A DNA stretch of 64,000 bases, from positions 46,780,810-46,844,809 of the forward strand of contig CM054141.1 of assembly GCA_028751875.1 (NCBI GenBank). The letters are read 5' to 3'. Made by a program: the position numbers and the translations under genes. Origin of the DNA: Rapana venosa (taxonomy: Eukaryota > Mollusca > Gastropoda > Neogastropoda > Muricidae). Positions 1 through 11,195 of the stretch are shown piece after piece. The notes under the pieces are model-generated. The model saw only the letters and a list, made by a program, of their open reading frames with translations. It was not told where the DNA came from and made no database searches. Each line of letters opens with the position of its first letter. Position 1 is the first letter of the stretch.

Positions 1-179
1 TTTCTTTCCTTTTTTTCCAAGGACAAAGTCTTTCATCAAAGTGAGTTTTGCGAGTACTTGCAGGCATCTTCTGAAGGAGAGAATGTGCCGTGCACCAACT
101 GAAAACTTCCTTCAACTCATTGAGTTAAGTGTCAAGCCTATCTATCATTCCTGTCTCTTTTACTGTGCTTTTTTCTTCG

Positions 180-350
180 TCGTTTTCTTTTCTTGTCTTA
201 CGTCTATTTTCTCTTTCTTTTCTTTCTTTATTTTTTTCCTTTATCTTGTTTTTTTCTTTCTTTTTTTTTCTTTGGTGCCTGTTTCTTTCTGTCTTTCCTT
301 TGTTTCATTTCTTTATTTATCATTTACTTTGGTTTTGTGCAAGTCTATCT
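180..350 (+). repeat. Pyrimidine-rich tract
   Basis: This stretch is almost all T and C, with irregular TTTC and TTTTC units. Its purine-rich mirror lies at about 29340-29490 in the right arm. Open frames over it encode only Phe/Leu/Ser-rich strings and are not credible proteins. The flanks 351-726 hold no recognisable gene. Confidence 0.75.
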
Positions 351-726
351 TGCTTTAGTATTGTTTTTACAACACTTGATTCGTTTACATTTTGCAGAAT
401 CATGAATCAACCACACGTTCAAAGTGTAGAGGGATTAGGGTTAAGCTTGAATATTGCGCATTGGATCTTGCCTAAAACAGGAGGTACAGTTCATGTCTTT
501 TAATAAACATTGATCTCTGAAGAGAAACATGGGTACAACACGTACACCAGAGACCGATGGTTCTCTGGGTTCAATCCCTTCCATCAGAAAGCATCATTCT
601 CTTTTTATTTCTTCCCTTCCTCAAACACTCTTCTAATGTGATCTTACAAAGTCACCTTTCAGACAACCGTGTCTATTAGTGTATTCATGGAACCACTGTG
701 ATAAGCAGCTTTTTCAACAACAAAGA

Positions 727-935
727 GGCGGGATAGCCTAGTAGTTAGAGTATTGAGCTCGCCATCTGACGGTGAAGGTTTGAGCCAGCTTGTGAGACAC
801 CCGTACAATTTTCTTTCCCCGGGAGTTAACATCAGTGCTGACTCTACTCCTCGGAAAGCACTTCGGATGAGACTATACTTTACCAAGATTTCGTATGCAT
901 GCTCACACGTCAAAACCCGTTCCGCCTTCCGTTTC
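727..935 (+). repeat. SINE-A copy, tRNA-derived head, tail missing
   Basis: The head begins GGCGGGATAGCCTAGTAG and has an A-box-like segment at about 734-748 and a B-box-like GGTTTGAGCC at 777-786, as in RNA polymerase III promoters of tRNA-derived SINEs. The body follows with the family signature GGGAGTTAACATCAGTG and a later segment reading roughly CACACGTCAAAACCCGTTCC. The same body recurs at 44396, 46031 and 52755. The 3' part (CGGGGACTGG... CCTCGAAATAAAAG) is absent. It is a SINE and not a tRNA gene, because no cloverleaf closes. Confidence 0.85.
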
Positions 936-2310
936 GCCTTTCTGATTTTAGGAAAGGCAGAACAATGGATTAGAGGGCAGCAAATAACCTAGACCGATAT
1001 GACAAATATAGATAGTAGAAACTCTTTCCACAAGGAATTTTTTTTACGCACTTTCATGACTGTTCCAACGCACTCATGCAAATGCACATGGTTACACAGA
1101 GAGACTTCTGTTACATATTATTGTGAATTTGAAATGATTGAAATACTTGTTGAAGTTGATCAAACTCCCCAAGTGTAGAATACGTATAAAGCATATAACT
1201 TACTTCAAGATTTGAAGCTTGGTGGCCATAACTCGGAGGATACAGCAAAGACAATATTGTCCACCAATTGTGTTGAAATGGCATGGCTCAACCAGTGACC
1301 ACAAGCTGAAATAAATCTTTTTTTTAGTTTTAAGATCACATGTGTTCCTGTTTTTAGTAAAACTCACATTGCCAGAAAGATAAAGACATGAAATATGGTA
1401 GCTTTATTCTGTAATGCTGTTTGTTTATTCTTTTAAAAACATCTAATGACCAGAAGAAAAACCTTAAAGCAACTACGGCAGAGATATGTTTGTAATATTT
1501 CAAAACAAAAGTCTGAAAGCCAATCAAATATCGTTCCGTTTGAAGGAGGCAGTGGATAGTTCATGCGAAATGTGTGCAGATAGTATACAGAAGGACAAAC
1601 ATCCATTTGTCTTTGTGAAGATGAGTTAAGATATTGAGCGCTAAGTGTCCATTTATCTATGTAAATGCAAAAAAATGTTCACATTATTATTTTACCGTTT
1701 TGTATTTTGTCTAGATTTTCGTGTTTTAATGTTGATTGAATCATAACCCAGCTTGTCAATGATGCATCAGACGCAATCAATAACAGCAAAACAAGATCAA
1801 AACTGAAAAAGTGGCGTACATAATTCCATGACGGTTTTAAACATTTATTAACCTTCATGTTTGTTAATCTAACAAGATCAGCAGTAACAATCGTGAGTTT
1901 ATAAAATGTATTGAAAGTCAACTTTGCAAACAGATAAAACGTTGTGTATTGCTCGCTAATCCACTGTCTCACACTTTACAGTTAGAAACCTCTCCGAGAC
2001 CGTAGACACTAGATGAAAAAAATTACCGTTTGGCTGTTGTTAAAAGTACATCACAATATAGGCAGCCACGCTCCGGCTTCAGAAAAGTGGTTATGAGGGT
2101 TTTATAGCATGACCTTGTCATGGATTAAAAAAAACAACCAATCTTACTATATCATTGACATCAAAAGCATCAAAACATTTTATTTTAATGTGGGTATTGA
2201 CGCTGACTTACTTTAGTCGGTAACAAACATTTTGTTCTTTGGAAAAGTTCGGTTTAGATTATAAATTAAAAACAAACAAACAAACAAAACCCAAAGTATC
2301 TTTGAATTGA
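936..2310. other. Non-repetitive stretch without a supported gene
   Basis: This is AT-rich ordinary-looking sequence paired with about 27365-28740. A 97-codon minus-strand frame (1679-1972) survives in the other arm with very few amino-acid changes. The arms are so alike overall that this says little about selection, and the frame resembles no family I know. At about 2035-2090 (minus) there is a motif also found at 15225-15300, probably a dispersed repeat. Confidence 0.5.
2035..2095 (-). repeat. Short dispersed repeat motif
   Basis: Read on the minus strand this contains GGAGCGTGGCTGCCTATATT followed by a GTAC-containing segment. Similar sequence, GGAGTATGGCTGCGTATATG, occurs at about 15237 on the plus strand, and the arm mirror is at about 27592-27655. 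It resembles a SINE or other dispersed element core, but I cannot name the family. Confidence 0.45.
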
Positions 2311-2572
2311 TGCAGAATGTTCCTGAAGTTGCATCGGATTGGCCGATCAGTTGTTTGCCAGCGACACACGCACACAAATGTTTTGTTTCTTTTTATTTTC
2401 TTTCTTTTTTGGCAGGGGGGGGGGGGGGGTGAATCTCTTCAAGGGACTGCTGATCTGTCTGTGTCTATTTTCTCTGCATGTTCCGATAGTCTCTTCAATC
2501 CTCCATGTCGCATTATCTCAGAGAATTACATTTTTTCCCTTTAATGGAAAAATCGATTGTCTGCGTATCTGT

Positions 2573-2768
2573 ATGAGTGTGCGTGTGTGTGTGTGTATGT
2601 GTGTGTGCGTGCGCGCGCGCGTGCGTGCGTGTGTGTGTGTTTGTGTGTGCGTCTCTCTCTCTCTCACTCTCTCTCTCTCTCTGTCCGACGCTTTCACTCC
2701 CTTTCACGCACAAACACAGACACACAGACACACACATAAACACACGTACGCTAATATACACACACGTA

Positions 2769-2806
<38 letters not shown>

Positions 2807-2833
2807 CGCGTGCGTGTGTACGCGCACGTGTGC

Positions 2834-2865
<32 letters not shown>

Positions 2866-2900
2866 AGAGAGAGAGAGAGAGGGAGAGAGAGAGAGAGAAG
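2573..2900. repeat. Compound microsatellite GT/GC/CT/CA/AG
   Basis: Successive blocks of (TG)n, (CG)n, (TC)n, (CA)n and (AG)n run for over 300 bp. The mirror is at about 26785-27115 in the right arm, with different repeat lengths. Open frames here (for example 2339-2947) are translations of the repeat. A 16-17 base G run lies just upstream at about 2416. The alternating CG/TG blocks are prone to Z-DNA. Confidence 0.95.
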
Positions 2901-3269
2901 TTGATAAAACATTCAATGTTTTGGTCTCTACGGGTAGTTCAACTTGACTAAATCGCCTACATCAAGCAAGGTCCACTAAATTTTAGAGTTTAAAAAAAAA
3001 ATTTGACTCTAAACTAAAATGTGGCACAGAAGCACACCAGTGCACTAGTAAGAATACGTCTGTGAAAGCAATAACAATCAACCACCTGTCTCGTTACTTT
3101 TTTTCTCTAAGAAATTAGACAGTGCGACAGTGGAAAGTCTGCAACTGTCTCCAGGGTGAAGAAGCTTATTCCGTTAAGGTCTGGGAGATGTAGAGATCGT
3201 AGCTGATTCAAAGGAACTTCTACAACAGTTTTGATACAGACTTCAAGTTTGGACTTCAGAAAACCACTT

Positions 3270-3292
3270 TGGCTCCTCTCTCTCTCCCCCTC

Positions 3293-3325
<33 letters not shown>

Positions 3326-3535
3326 GTCTGTCTCCTCTCTCTCTCCCTCTCTCTCTCTCTCTGTCTCTCTCTCTCTGTCTCTCTCTCTCTGTGTTGATCG
3401 TGTGCTATGTGAGTATTACATATTTAGTATTATCCCTGAAACCCCCCCCCCCCCCACACACACACACACTCAAACACACACACACACGCGCGCGCGCTCA
3501 AACACACACACACACACACACATACTCACTCACTC
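3270..3535. repeat. (CT)n followed by C run and (CA)n
   Basis: A (CT)n block fills about 3275-3392. A poly-C run is at about 3443, and (CA)n with a CGCG core at about 3456-3525. The (CT)n block is one edge of the left-arm-specific insertion. Confidence 0.92.
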
Positions 3536-4378
3536 ACCCACCCATATTCTCTCCCTAAACGACTGTATAGTTTTTAATTTCTTCTTGGTTTGTTTCTTGT
3601 TTTTATTGTGTGGATGTATGGGTATTAAATTTATTTCATTATCATGACATATAATTTGAAACGAGTATAATCTAAAATGAGTGTTGATGGGATCGCATAC
3701 TGCTTTGGGATTTATATATTGGATATTATCTCTGAAATACACACACACACACTCTCTGTCTCTGTCTCTCTCTCTCACCTTTTATCGTCCTGCTTATAGT
3801 CATAGTATATCCTGATGAAGGATTCATATTTTTATATTTTCAATACTTTATTGGACTTGCCTCTGTACTTAAGTTTTAATGAGTGCCCTATTTCAATATC
3901 TTATAATTATGTGTAACAAGTATGTGTACCATTTGACAATGTGTAGATGTTTATCTTTATGACTTATTAAGTTTGGTTGTGTTATTTTTCTTGGCTTTGT
4001 TGTTGCTCTTGTTCTTGTTGTTGTTGTTTGTCTGTTTTTCTCTTTTTTATCATCCTTTGTTGGTTTGGTTTTTCCTTCTCTTTTGTTTGTTTGTTTGTTT
4101 TGGTTAGGGTTTTTTGGGGGTGGGGGTAGGGGTGGGGTATTCTTAGGATTTTCTTTTAATTGCTTGCTTTTGGGGGGGGGGGGGGGAGGGTTGTTGGGGG
4201 GGAGCTGTTTTGAAAAGGGTTATTTCCCTTGTTTTTATTGCGAGACTGTATAAGTATTGGGTTATTATTATTAAGATGTATCCCTAACGGGCGGGGACTG
4301 GATGTAAAAAAGCACATGTGTGCTTATTCATTATCCTCGAAATAAAAGAATTTGTCATTGTCATTGTCATTGTCATTG

Positions 4379-4380
<2 letters not shown>
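3400..4380. other. Segment present only in the left arm
   Basis: The right arm passes from sequence matching about 3270 directly to sequence matching about 4535 through one (AG)n tract (26168-26410). The intervening block is absent there. It carries (CA)n, several G runs and a SINE-A tail, and has (CT)n on both sides. This is the pattern expected for a deletion or insertion by exchange between two CT microsatellites. No gene is seen within it. Confidence 0.8.
4288..4352 (+). repeat. SINE-A 3' tail fragment
   Basis: The sequence contains CGGGGACTGGATGTAAAA, AGCACATGTGTGC, and ATTATCCTCGAAATAAAAG, the 3' end common to all SINE-A copies here. The head and body are missing. It is directly followed by a (CATTGT)n-like stretch and then (TC)n. 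Confidence 0.85.
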
Positions 4381-4418
<38 letters not shown>

Positions 4419-4428
4419 TCTCTCTCTT

Positions 4429-4518
<90 letters not shown>

Positions 4519-4533
4519 GCTCTCTCTCTCTCA
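4380..4533. repeat. (TC)n microsatellite
   Basis: About 150 bp of nearly pure TC. Its right-arm mirror is the (AG)n tract 26168-26410. The frames 4318-4593 and 4320-4571 are translations of it. Confidence 0.97.
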
Positions 4534-4539
4534 GTTGCT

Positions 4540-4870
4540 TTATTTCATTTGATTTATTTCATTGGATTTAGTTCCAGACTGCAAAGTGACTAAAGTAGAT
4601 TTGGAGACAGCCCCCATGCCAGGAGTCTGTCTTGAAGGGATTGGGTTGTAGTCCTTGCACTTCACTGTTGTCAGTGCTCCTGGCTAGCTCACCGTCAAGT
4701 AACGTTGGCAGTACCCGTACAGCAATACCCCGGCATCTTTTCTTTTACGTACACACTCTACTCCACTCTGTGGTCGGCGGGACTATAAACAGCAAGACTG
4801 GATTGGACTGGACTCTTTTCCCCCGAAAGTCCTCCGCTACTCAACCCTTTTTGTTAAAAGAATGCAAAAT
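4540..4870. other. Unidentified conserved block
   Basis: This is normal-complexity sequence paired with 25850-26155. It is uninterrupted in the right arm on the minus strand as part of a 237-codon frame (25816-26529), but half of that frame is CT microsatellite. I recognise no protein family. It may be the tail of an unrecognised dispersed element. Confidence 0.4.
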
Positions 4871-4914
4871 CAAGCACCAATACACGTAACCATCCTTTAA
4901 ATACGAAAAAACCC

Positions 4915-5239
4915 CAAAATTTAACCCAAACAAACAAAGAAAACAAGCATAGTGTTTGTCATCTGAATCCAAAACAGATCGATTCAGCATCTTTCCACTA
5001 TCCCATCACCTCCCATCCTTGCCCTATATTCTTCCATGGTCTTAAGAAGAAAGACGTAAATGCAGTTTTGTTTTTCAAAATAAATCAAACAACAATCACC
5101 AACACACCGAACCAGCTTATAAAAACGAAAACAAAAACTAAAAAAAACACCTCAACCCAAACAAGCAGGTAATAAAATCATAGTGTTTGGCATCTCAACC
5201 CAAAACAGATCGATTCAGCATCTTTTCACCGTCTCATCA
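4915..5239 (-). repeat. Two tandem ~160-230 bp units, partial
   Basis: Two similar blocks share the sequence ACAGATCGATTCAGCATCTT, at about 4975 and 5205. The mirror pair is at 25408-25560 and 25640-25790. These blocks are homologous to the 3' half of the tandem family at 21860-25200. The second is cut by the N gap. Confidence 0.8.
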
Positions 5240-5739
5240 NNNNNNNNNNNNNNNNNNNNNNNNNNNNNNNNNNNNNNNNNNNNNNNNNNNNNNNNNNNNN
5301 NNNNNNNNNNNNNNNNNNNNNNNNNNNNNNNNNNNNNNNNNNNNNNNNNNNNNNNNNNNNNNNNNNNNNNNNNNNNNNNNNNNNNNNNNNNNNNNNNNNN
5401 NNNNNNNNNNNNNNNNNNNNNNNNNNNNNNNNNNNNNNNNNNNNNNNNNNNNNNNNNNNNNNNNNNNNNNNNNNNNNNNNNNNNNNNNNNNNNNNNNNNN
5501 NNNNNNNNNNNNNNNNNNNNNNNNNNNNNNNNNNNNNNNNNNNNNNNNNNNNNNNNNNNNNNNNNNNNNNNNNNNNNNNNNNNNNNNNNNNNNNNNNNNN
5601 NNNNNNNNNNNNNNNNNNNNNNNNNNNNNNNNNNNNNNNNNNNNNNNNNNNNNNNNNNNNNNNNNNNNNNNNNNNNNNNNNNNNNNNNNNNNNNNNNNNN
5701 NNNNNNNNNNNNNNNNNNNNNNNNNNNNNNNNNNNNNNN
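5240..5739. other. Assembly gap of exactly 500 N
   Basis: The run of exactly 500 N suggests a fixed-size scaffolding gap and not an estimated distance. Frames drawn across it are meaningless. The inverted-repeat arm ends on its left edge, and a member of the 21860-25200 family starts on its right edge. Confidence 0.99.
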
Positions 5740-5813
5740 AAAAAAACTAAATTGAAAAATAAACGATTCCATGAGAAATGTGAGTTATGATTTGTGTGTG
5801 TTTTTGTGTGTGT

Positions 5814-5862
<49 letters not shown>

Positions 5863-6539
5863 ATATTCATTCACAAATAATCGAAAACTCTGTTCATTGA
5901 GTGTATGAAGTCTGCATGGAGACGATTCAGCAAACAAACGCTAGAGGAATAACCTAGAATAAATATTTGATCGACAGTTGAGGCAGACTCGAATGGAATC
6001 TAGACAGGAATGATGAATGGCTGTTGGGTAGCACATTTTTGTTTTGCTTCGAAATGTTTTGGCCAGTTGCATTTCCCAACTTAAGAACAATGAAATAAAA
6101 ACAGTATGCACATTTGATGGACAGAGACAAGAACGGGGACTTGATGGATCTGTTCTGGATGTAGGATGAAAAAGGCGTAACAATGTTTTCCAAGTTTGCT
6201 TTTCATTTCATCTACTTTTTCATGTACGTACGTTTGAATGTATGTATGTGTCTGAGATAACACAGTACCCTTTCATTTTTTTGGAAAGTGTTTCATAATC
6301 AGATTGTGAGGACTGGTGTTCATAATTTTTGTCTCCATTTGATTATAGTTAATAGCTGTATCAATGATAAAAATTCTATCAGAAGGTAAAAAGAAATAGA
6401 TTATATAAGCAAACAATGAAATCAGTGAAAGAAAATGAATAGATTAGTAAAAAAAATTGATACATATGCAAAGAATTGACATAGATAGATAGGTAGACAT
6501 TTTATGACGAGTAGGAGTAAAATGTTACTAAAATGACAC

Positions 6540-6583
<44 letters not shown>

Positions 6584-6604
6584 TACACAACACATACACA
6601 CACA

Positions 6605-6644
<40 letters not shown>

Positions 6645-6720
6645 TACACGAAACACATACACACACACTCTCTCTCACACGCACATACACAAAGATGTCT
6701 GTCATTGATATGGATACCAC
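5740..6720 (+). repeat. Tandem-family member U1
   Basis: The first part (5750-6240) matches 21865-22330 closely, roughly nine bases in ten by eye. The second part (6245-6700) matches 24370-24745. U1 is thus like a complete unit whose halves are split between U2 and U4 in the tandem cluster, or an allele lacking the intervening units. It contains (TG)n at 5795-5860 and (CA)n at 6537-6640. A conserved core at about 5920-6030 includes TATTTGATCGACAGTTGA and AATGGCTGT. No conserved reading frame is seen. Confidence 0.82.
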
Positions 6721-8631
6721 AGCAATGGCAATGCCTTATTTATTTAAGTTAAACAACCGAAAACAAAGAGAAAACTGGTCACTAAAACCCGGGTGTTTCG
6801 AAGAAAGAAATCCGGGTCCCTTTCCACCAAAAGAAAAAACAGTTTATTGTCGTGGAGGCAAAAAAACGGGTACCAACCCCAAATGTTTCTGTGTATTTTC
6901 GTTTTAGGGACTTTCCCTTTCCACAATTTGGCGAGCCGATACTTCCCTTCAGCTAACAATTTTGTTTTTTTTTCCCCTTTTTGATTTTCCCAAATTTATA
7001 CCCACCCCCCAACTGCCCCTCACGGGAAAACCCTAACAATGTAAATTTTATTCACCCAAAAGGGAAAAACAGCATCATCTGATCTGTCAACACCACTTTT
7101 CAAAAGCTTTTTGTTTCGTCTTTTTTTCACAGCGATTTTTGAAACCAGAACAACACCAGCAGGGGGCTACAAAAATTTTTTTCACTAATTTGCCTAAAAC
7201 CCCAAGTGATAAACCCGGGAAATTTGGGAGGATAAAGGCTATGTGCGGTAGTTTAGGTTTACTTCACACAGAAACCCTTTTTGATACCCCTTTAAAGCAC
7301 CAACCTCATTTCCTGTGTCCCCTGGGGCCGGGGTGTGCAGGTTTGGGGAAAATTTTTAAAACAAAATAAATCCGTGGCTGTGCAGCATTTTTAACACAAA
7401 AAATTTGTTTACACATCAAGAGTTCTACCTCTTCCCTTCTCTGCCCCGGGTTTTCAAAACTGGGGTTGCTCCCTGTCGCCCTTTTCCCTGTTGTTTGCGC
7501 TTTTTGCTGCTGCTTCTCCTCTGTTTTTTTTTGCCATATCTGGCTATGATTTTCCCCTGTAAACTGAATTTGGGGTGTTTTGGGGTTGGCAAAGGGTAAG
7601 CCATTTTTGTTGACACAAAAATTTTAAATGACGGGCCTTGAACCTCAACACAAAAACTGGGGAGTCCCCTTGGCCAGGATTTTTCCAGCTGGAGTCGGAT
7701 TTTTTTTCTGACAGAAGGGCAGTTAATTTTTGGGGGGACGGGTCCCGGGATCCGGTAAGGGGGCATTTTTACGTAAATTCGTAATTTTTGTACATAGCAC
7801 GGGGTTAATGACATCTTATCACTGTCGGTCTGGTCTCCAAATCAGAGAAAAAAGAGAGATAGGAGAGAGGTGAGAGAGAGTATGAAATTGTTTTTAGTTT
7901 TTATTTTTGTTAGTGGGGTTTGGAAACATTTTCAAACAAACAACCCACTAACTTCAAAAAAAAATGACAGTATGTAACAATATTTACTCTCAATTTCACT
8001 TGGGTTACCCTTTCTTTTTTCCCTAAAAGGGGGCCCGGTGTTTTTCAAAAACCCCACCCCTTTAAATTTCCCCAAAACACAAAAAAAAAAAAGACAGGAA
8101 ATTTGTATCGGAAAGGGATTTTTTTTTTGTATTTACATTTCCCTATTTTTTTGGTATTGTTGGGGGTTTTTTCCCCCAAAGAAATGACTCCCAATTGAAA
8201 GCATAAAGGGCCACAACTTACTGACTCTTTTTATGTGTGTAAGAACACCATACAGACAGAACGGGTTTGGGATTCCAACTGTACATTTTAAGCCCTACTT
8301 TCTCTGACTTTTTTCCATGATTTTCCTGTTCCACTTTGGTTTCCATGGTGCCCTAAAAAAATACAAGACCTGGCTTTTTCCCTTTAAACCTTTTTTTTAA
8401 TTGGGCAGTTTGTTCTCTTTCTGGAATAAATTTTGGGCTGTAATATACTTGGGGGCCGGCCCTTTAAAACCCTGTTTTTTTGTGTTTTTTCTTCTCATAA
8501 AACCACCATTAAATTCTTTTTCCATACAGAAAAAAAAGAAAAGGGGAAAAAGACTAAAAAACGATTTGATAGCAGTTTTTGAAATTTGTACTGCTTGGTT
8601 AACCAAAGTTTTTTTTTTGTCACTTATAATT

Positions 8632-8633
<2 letters not shown>

Positions 8634-8674
<41 letters not shown>
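8634..8674 (+). repeat. 41-base G run
   Basis: An uninterrupted run of 41 G is followed by further G-rich sequence to about 8690. A real tract would form G-quadruplexes. In this low-quality stretch it may equally be a no-signal artefact of two-colour short-read chemistry. Confidence 0.9.
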
Positions 8675-8675
<1 letters not shown>

Positions 8676-9849
8676 GTGGGGGGGGTTGGTGATTTTTTCA
8701 AAAATTTTTTTTGAGGAAAAAAAGCAAAGGGAAAAGGTGGAGAGGGAAAGAGAAATGAGGGGGGGTGTGTGTGTGTTGTTTTTTTTTTTTTTTGAGGTTG
8801 GTGTGGTTTTTTTGGTGTGTGTATGGGTTTTTTAAATTTTTTTTATGGTTTTGCGAGATGGGGGGTGTGTGGGGGTGGGTTGTGTGTGTGGGTGTGTGTT
8901 TTGGGGTTTGCGGGAAACCATTTCCCTGTTTGTAAAATTGTCAAACTTTGGGGCCTTTTGGGACTAAATTTTCTTTAACATTGACAACACAAAAGGGGGT
9001 GGTTCAAAGGGTAGAGCGGGTTGGGGAATGTTTTTAAGGTTCCAGTTGCCAAATTTTCAAACAAATTTACTTGAATTCGTGCTTTTAAAATTTTTAAAAT
9101 TCTCTAAAGACCCTGAAAAAAAATGTTTAAAACCTGGGGGGGTTTTTATGAAAAGGTTCCCCTTTCTATATTTTAAAAAAATTAAACTTGAAATTTTTTT
9201 TGGGGACCAGTCCCCATAACTAAAACCCACAAAAAACCACCGTGAAACTTTTTTTGCGGGTTTTGGAAAAATATAACAAATTTACGGGTTTACATACCCA
9301 TTTTTAAAAAAACCTAAACCCCAGGAAAAATATTTCCCTTTTTTTACGCTAAAATTTTTAAAATATTGTAAACAAAAAAAAACCCAAACAGTTTTTTTAA
9401 AAATATGAACTAGTTTTATTGTTTTTTTGTTAAAACCTACCTTGGGCCCTCAAAATACCTGGGGAAGGGTTAAACTGTCTTTCCTTGTTTTCCCAAAACA
9501 TTGGTTTTTTGGGTTTGAACAAATTAATTTTGGGTGCCCTTACCGGGTGCCCCACAAATCCGAAAATCCATTTTATAATTTTGCCCACTCAAAACCACTC
9601 TGACATTAAAGGCAACAAAATTTTTTGGGGGCCTTTTTAATCACCAAAAAAATTACTGTTTTCCCTTTTTATTTTTACCAAAGGAATAAACAAAAATCTA
9701 CATTTTTCCACTTAATCGGGTCTTAAAGAAATTTTAGAACCCCCCCTTTACCCCATAGAAGAAAAGGTAGTTTTTCCAAAAAAATAAACCCGAAAAGTAA
9801 ATTCCCACCAACGGAGTTAGCCCTAGACTTTCTCTTCGGGTTTTTTCCA

Positions 9850-10270
9850 GTGGCAGACCCATTCCTCCCCTTAATTAACATCAACTTTAACGCCTTTGAC
9901 CCCCTTTTGCTCTCTCCTCCCCTCTCTCTCCCTCTCTTCTCTCTCCCCCTTTTCTCCCCTCCCCTCTCTCCCCCGTTTTTATCCCCCTTTTCTCTCCCCC
10001 GGAAAAACCTCCCTTTTTTGAAAAAAGTCCCCTTTTCCTTTTTTCCCCCCTCCCACCGCGGGAAATTTAAATATCGTTTCCACTCCCCCCCAAATGTTCC
10101 CTGCCTTATTTTCCTTCCCGGTGTTTTCCCCCTTTTTCCCTTTTGTTTGTTCCCCCTTTTCCCTGTTTTTCCCCTTTCCTGGGGATTCCCCTATTTCCCT
10201 AGTCTTTTTCCCAAACATTCCCCCTCCTTTATTTCCACTTGTTTTTCCCCCTTTTTCCTGGGTGCAGAAA
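9850..10270. repeat. Pyrimidine-rich smeared tract
   Basis: About 400 bp of C and T with CTCTCC and CCCTTTT runs. It probably derives from a CT microsatellite and its flanks. The 238-codon frame 9850-10566 is only Pro/Phe/Leu/Ser-rich translation of this tract. Confidence 0.7.
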
Positions 10271-11119
10271 AAAGGTTTTTTTCCTTCCCCCGCAAAAAAA
10301 TGGAATTCCCAAAAAGATTTTTCCCTGGGCTGCCTACGGGTTTGGTTTCCCGGGGGTGGCCCGGTCTTCTTTCTATTGAAAGGCCCAATATCACAGAGAG
10401 AGAGAGAGGGGGGGGGGAAAAAAATTTAAAGGGGAAAAAGGGAGAAAAGGGGGTATGGGGGGGGGGGGGGGGTTGTGTGTGGTCACGGGTGTGTGACGGG
10501 TGTGGGTCTTTGTTTCAAACTAAACTGCGGGGAATTTTTTCCGGCTTATTTTTCATAAGCATGTAAAAAACAAACTTTACCCACCCACCAAGGAGGTGTT
10601 TTTCCCAAAAGGGGAAACAGACTCGCAGGCCTCAGGGTAGTTTGGGACATCAGAAAACATAAAGGCCCCAACACTGCCAATGACTGGGTTTTAAACCAGA
10701 AAGGCTGAAAAATTGTCAATTAATGGGGTCGCTTTTTAAACCACACACTGTACACGTCAGTTTTCCTTTCAGTACGGGGTCTCACGGGGGTGCCTGAGGG
10801 GGAAGACTATCAAAGTTAACAACCAAAAAAATTTTTGGGCCCTGATCTATTTCCCAAATAAAAAAGAGGGGCGTGAGAATTTAGAAAGCTTACAATAACG
10901 TCAAAAAACGGAAAATGCTGGGGGGGTGGATGCAAGGTTGGTGTTTTTAGAACCAACCCTTTGGGTTGGGTAGGGTCCAAGAAGGGATGATCAGAGTATG
11001 GGGAAAAGAGGGGCCTGGAATAGGAAAAAAAAAAAAGGGTTTTTTCATTGCCCAAATTTTTTTTGGGATTTTTTGGTTTTAATTTCATGAAATTTTGACT
11101 TTTGGTGGGGGGGGTTTGG

Positions 11120-11195
11120 GGGGGGATAATACCTGGGGGTCTAGAGCATTGCTTTTTGATCGGGGGGCCTGGGATTAAATTCGGGTTTTTGAGCT
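11120..11195 (+). repeat. Possible tRNA-like SINE head, smeared
   Basis: The order GGGATAATACC, TCTAGAGCATTG, GGCCTGGGATTAAATTCGGG resembles the A-box to B-box spacing of the tRNA-derived SINEs elsewhere in the window, allowing for base smearing. No body or tail can be followed. The call is weak. Confidence 0.4.

Larger units (their letters stand above)
1..5239 (+). repeat. Left arm of large inverted repeat
   Basis: This segment is the reverse complement of about 25466-29655, with small differences and one large indel. Anchors seen directly: 41-130 pairs with 29520-29620, the tRNA-like SINE at 727 pairs with 28944, the 97-codon frame at 1679-1972 pairs with 27703-27996, and 4870-5239 pairs with 25466-25845. 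Identity looks high (a few percent difference by eye outside microsatellites), similar to alleles in a heterozygous animal. The arm ends exactly at the first N of a 500-N gap. That favours a misplaced allelic contig over a natural palindrome, but the sequence alone cannot settle this. Confidence 0.93.

Noticed and set aside
431..445. Telomere-like GATTAGGGTTAAG
   Set aside because: A single partial unit with no array; chance occurrence.
1679..1972. 97-codon conserved protein in both arms
   Set aside because: The conservation is no greater than that of the surrounding arm sequence, so it gives no evidence of selection, and no family match is known to me.
5183..5870. Four open frames of 185-214 codons
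   Set aside because: They cross the 500-N gap; nearly all residues are unknown and the ends are microsatellite or chance.
9850..10566. 238-codon Pro/Phe-rich frame
   Set aside because: It is a pyrimidine-rich, homopolymer-smeared tract in a region where base calls look corrupted.
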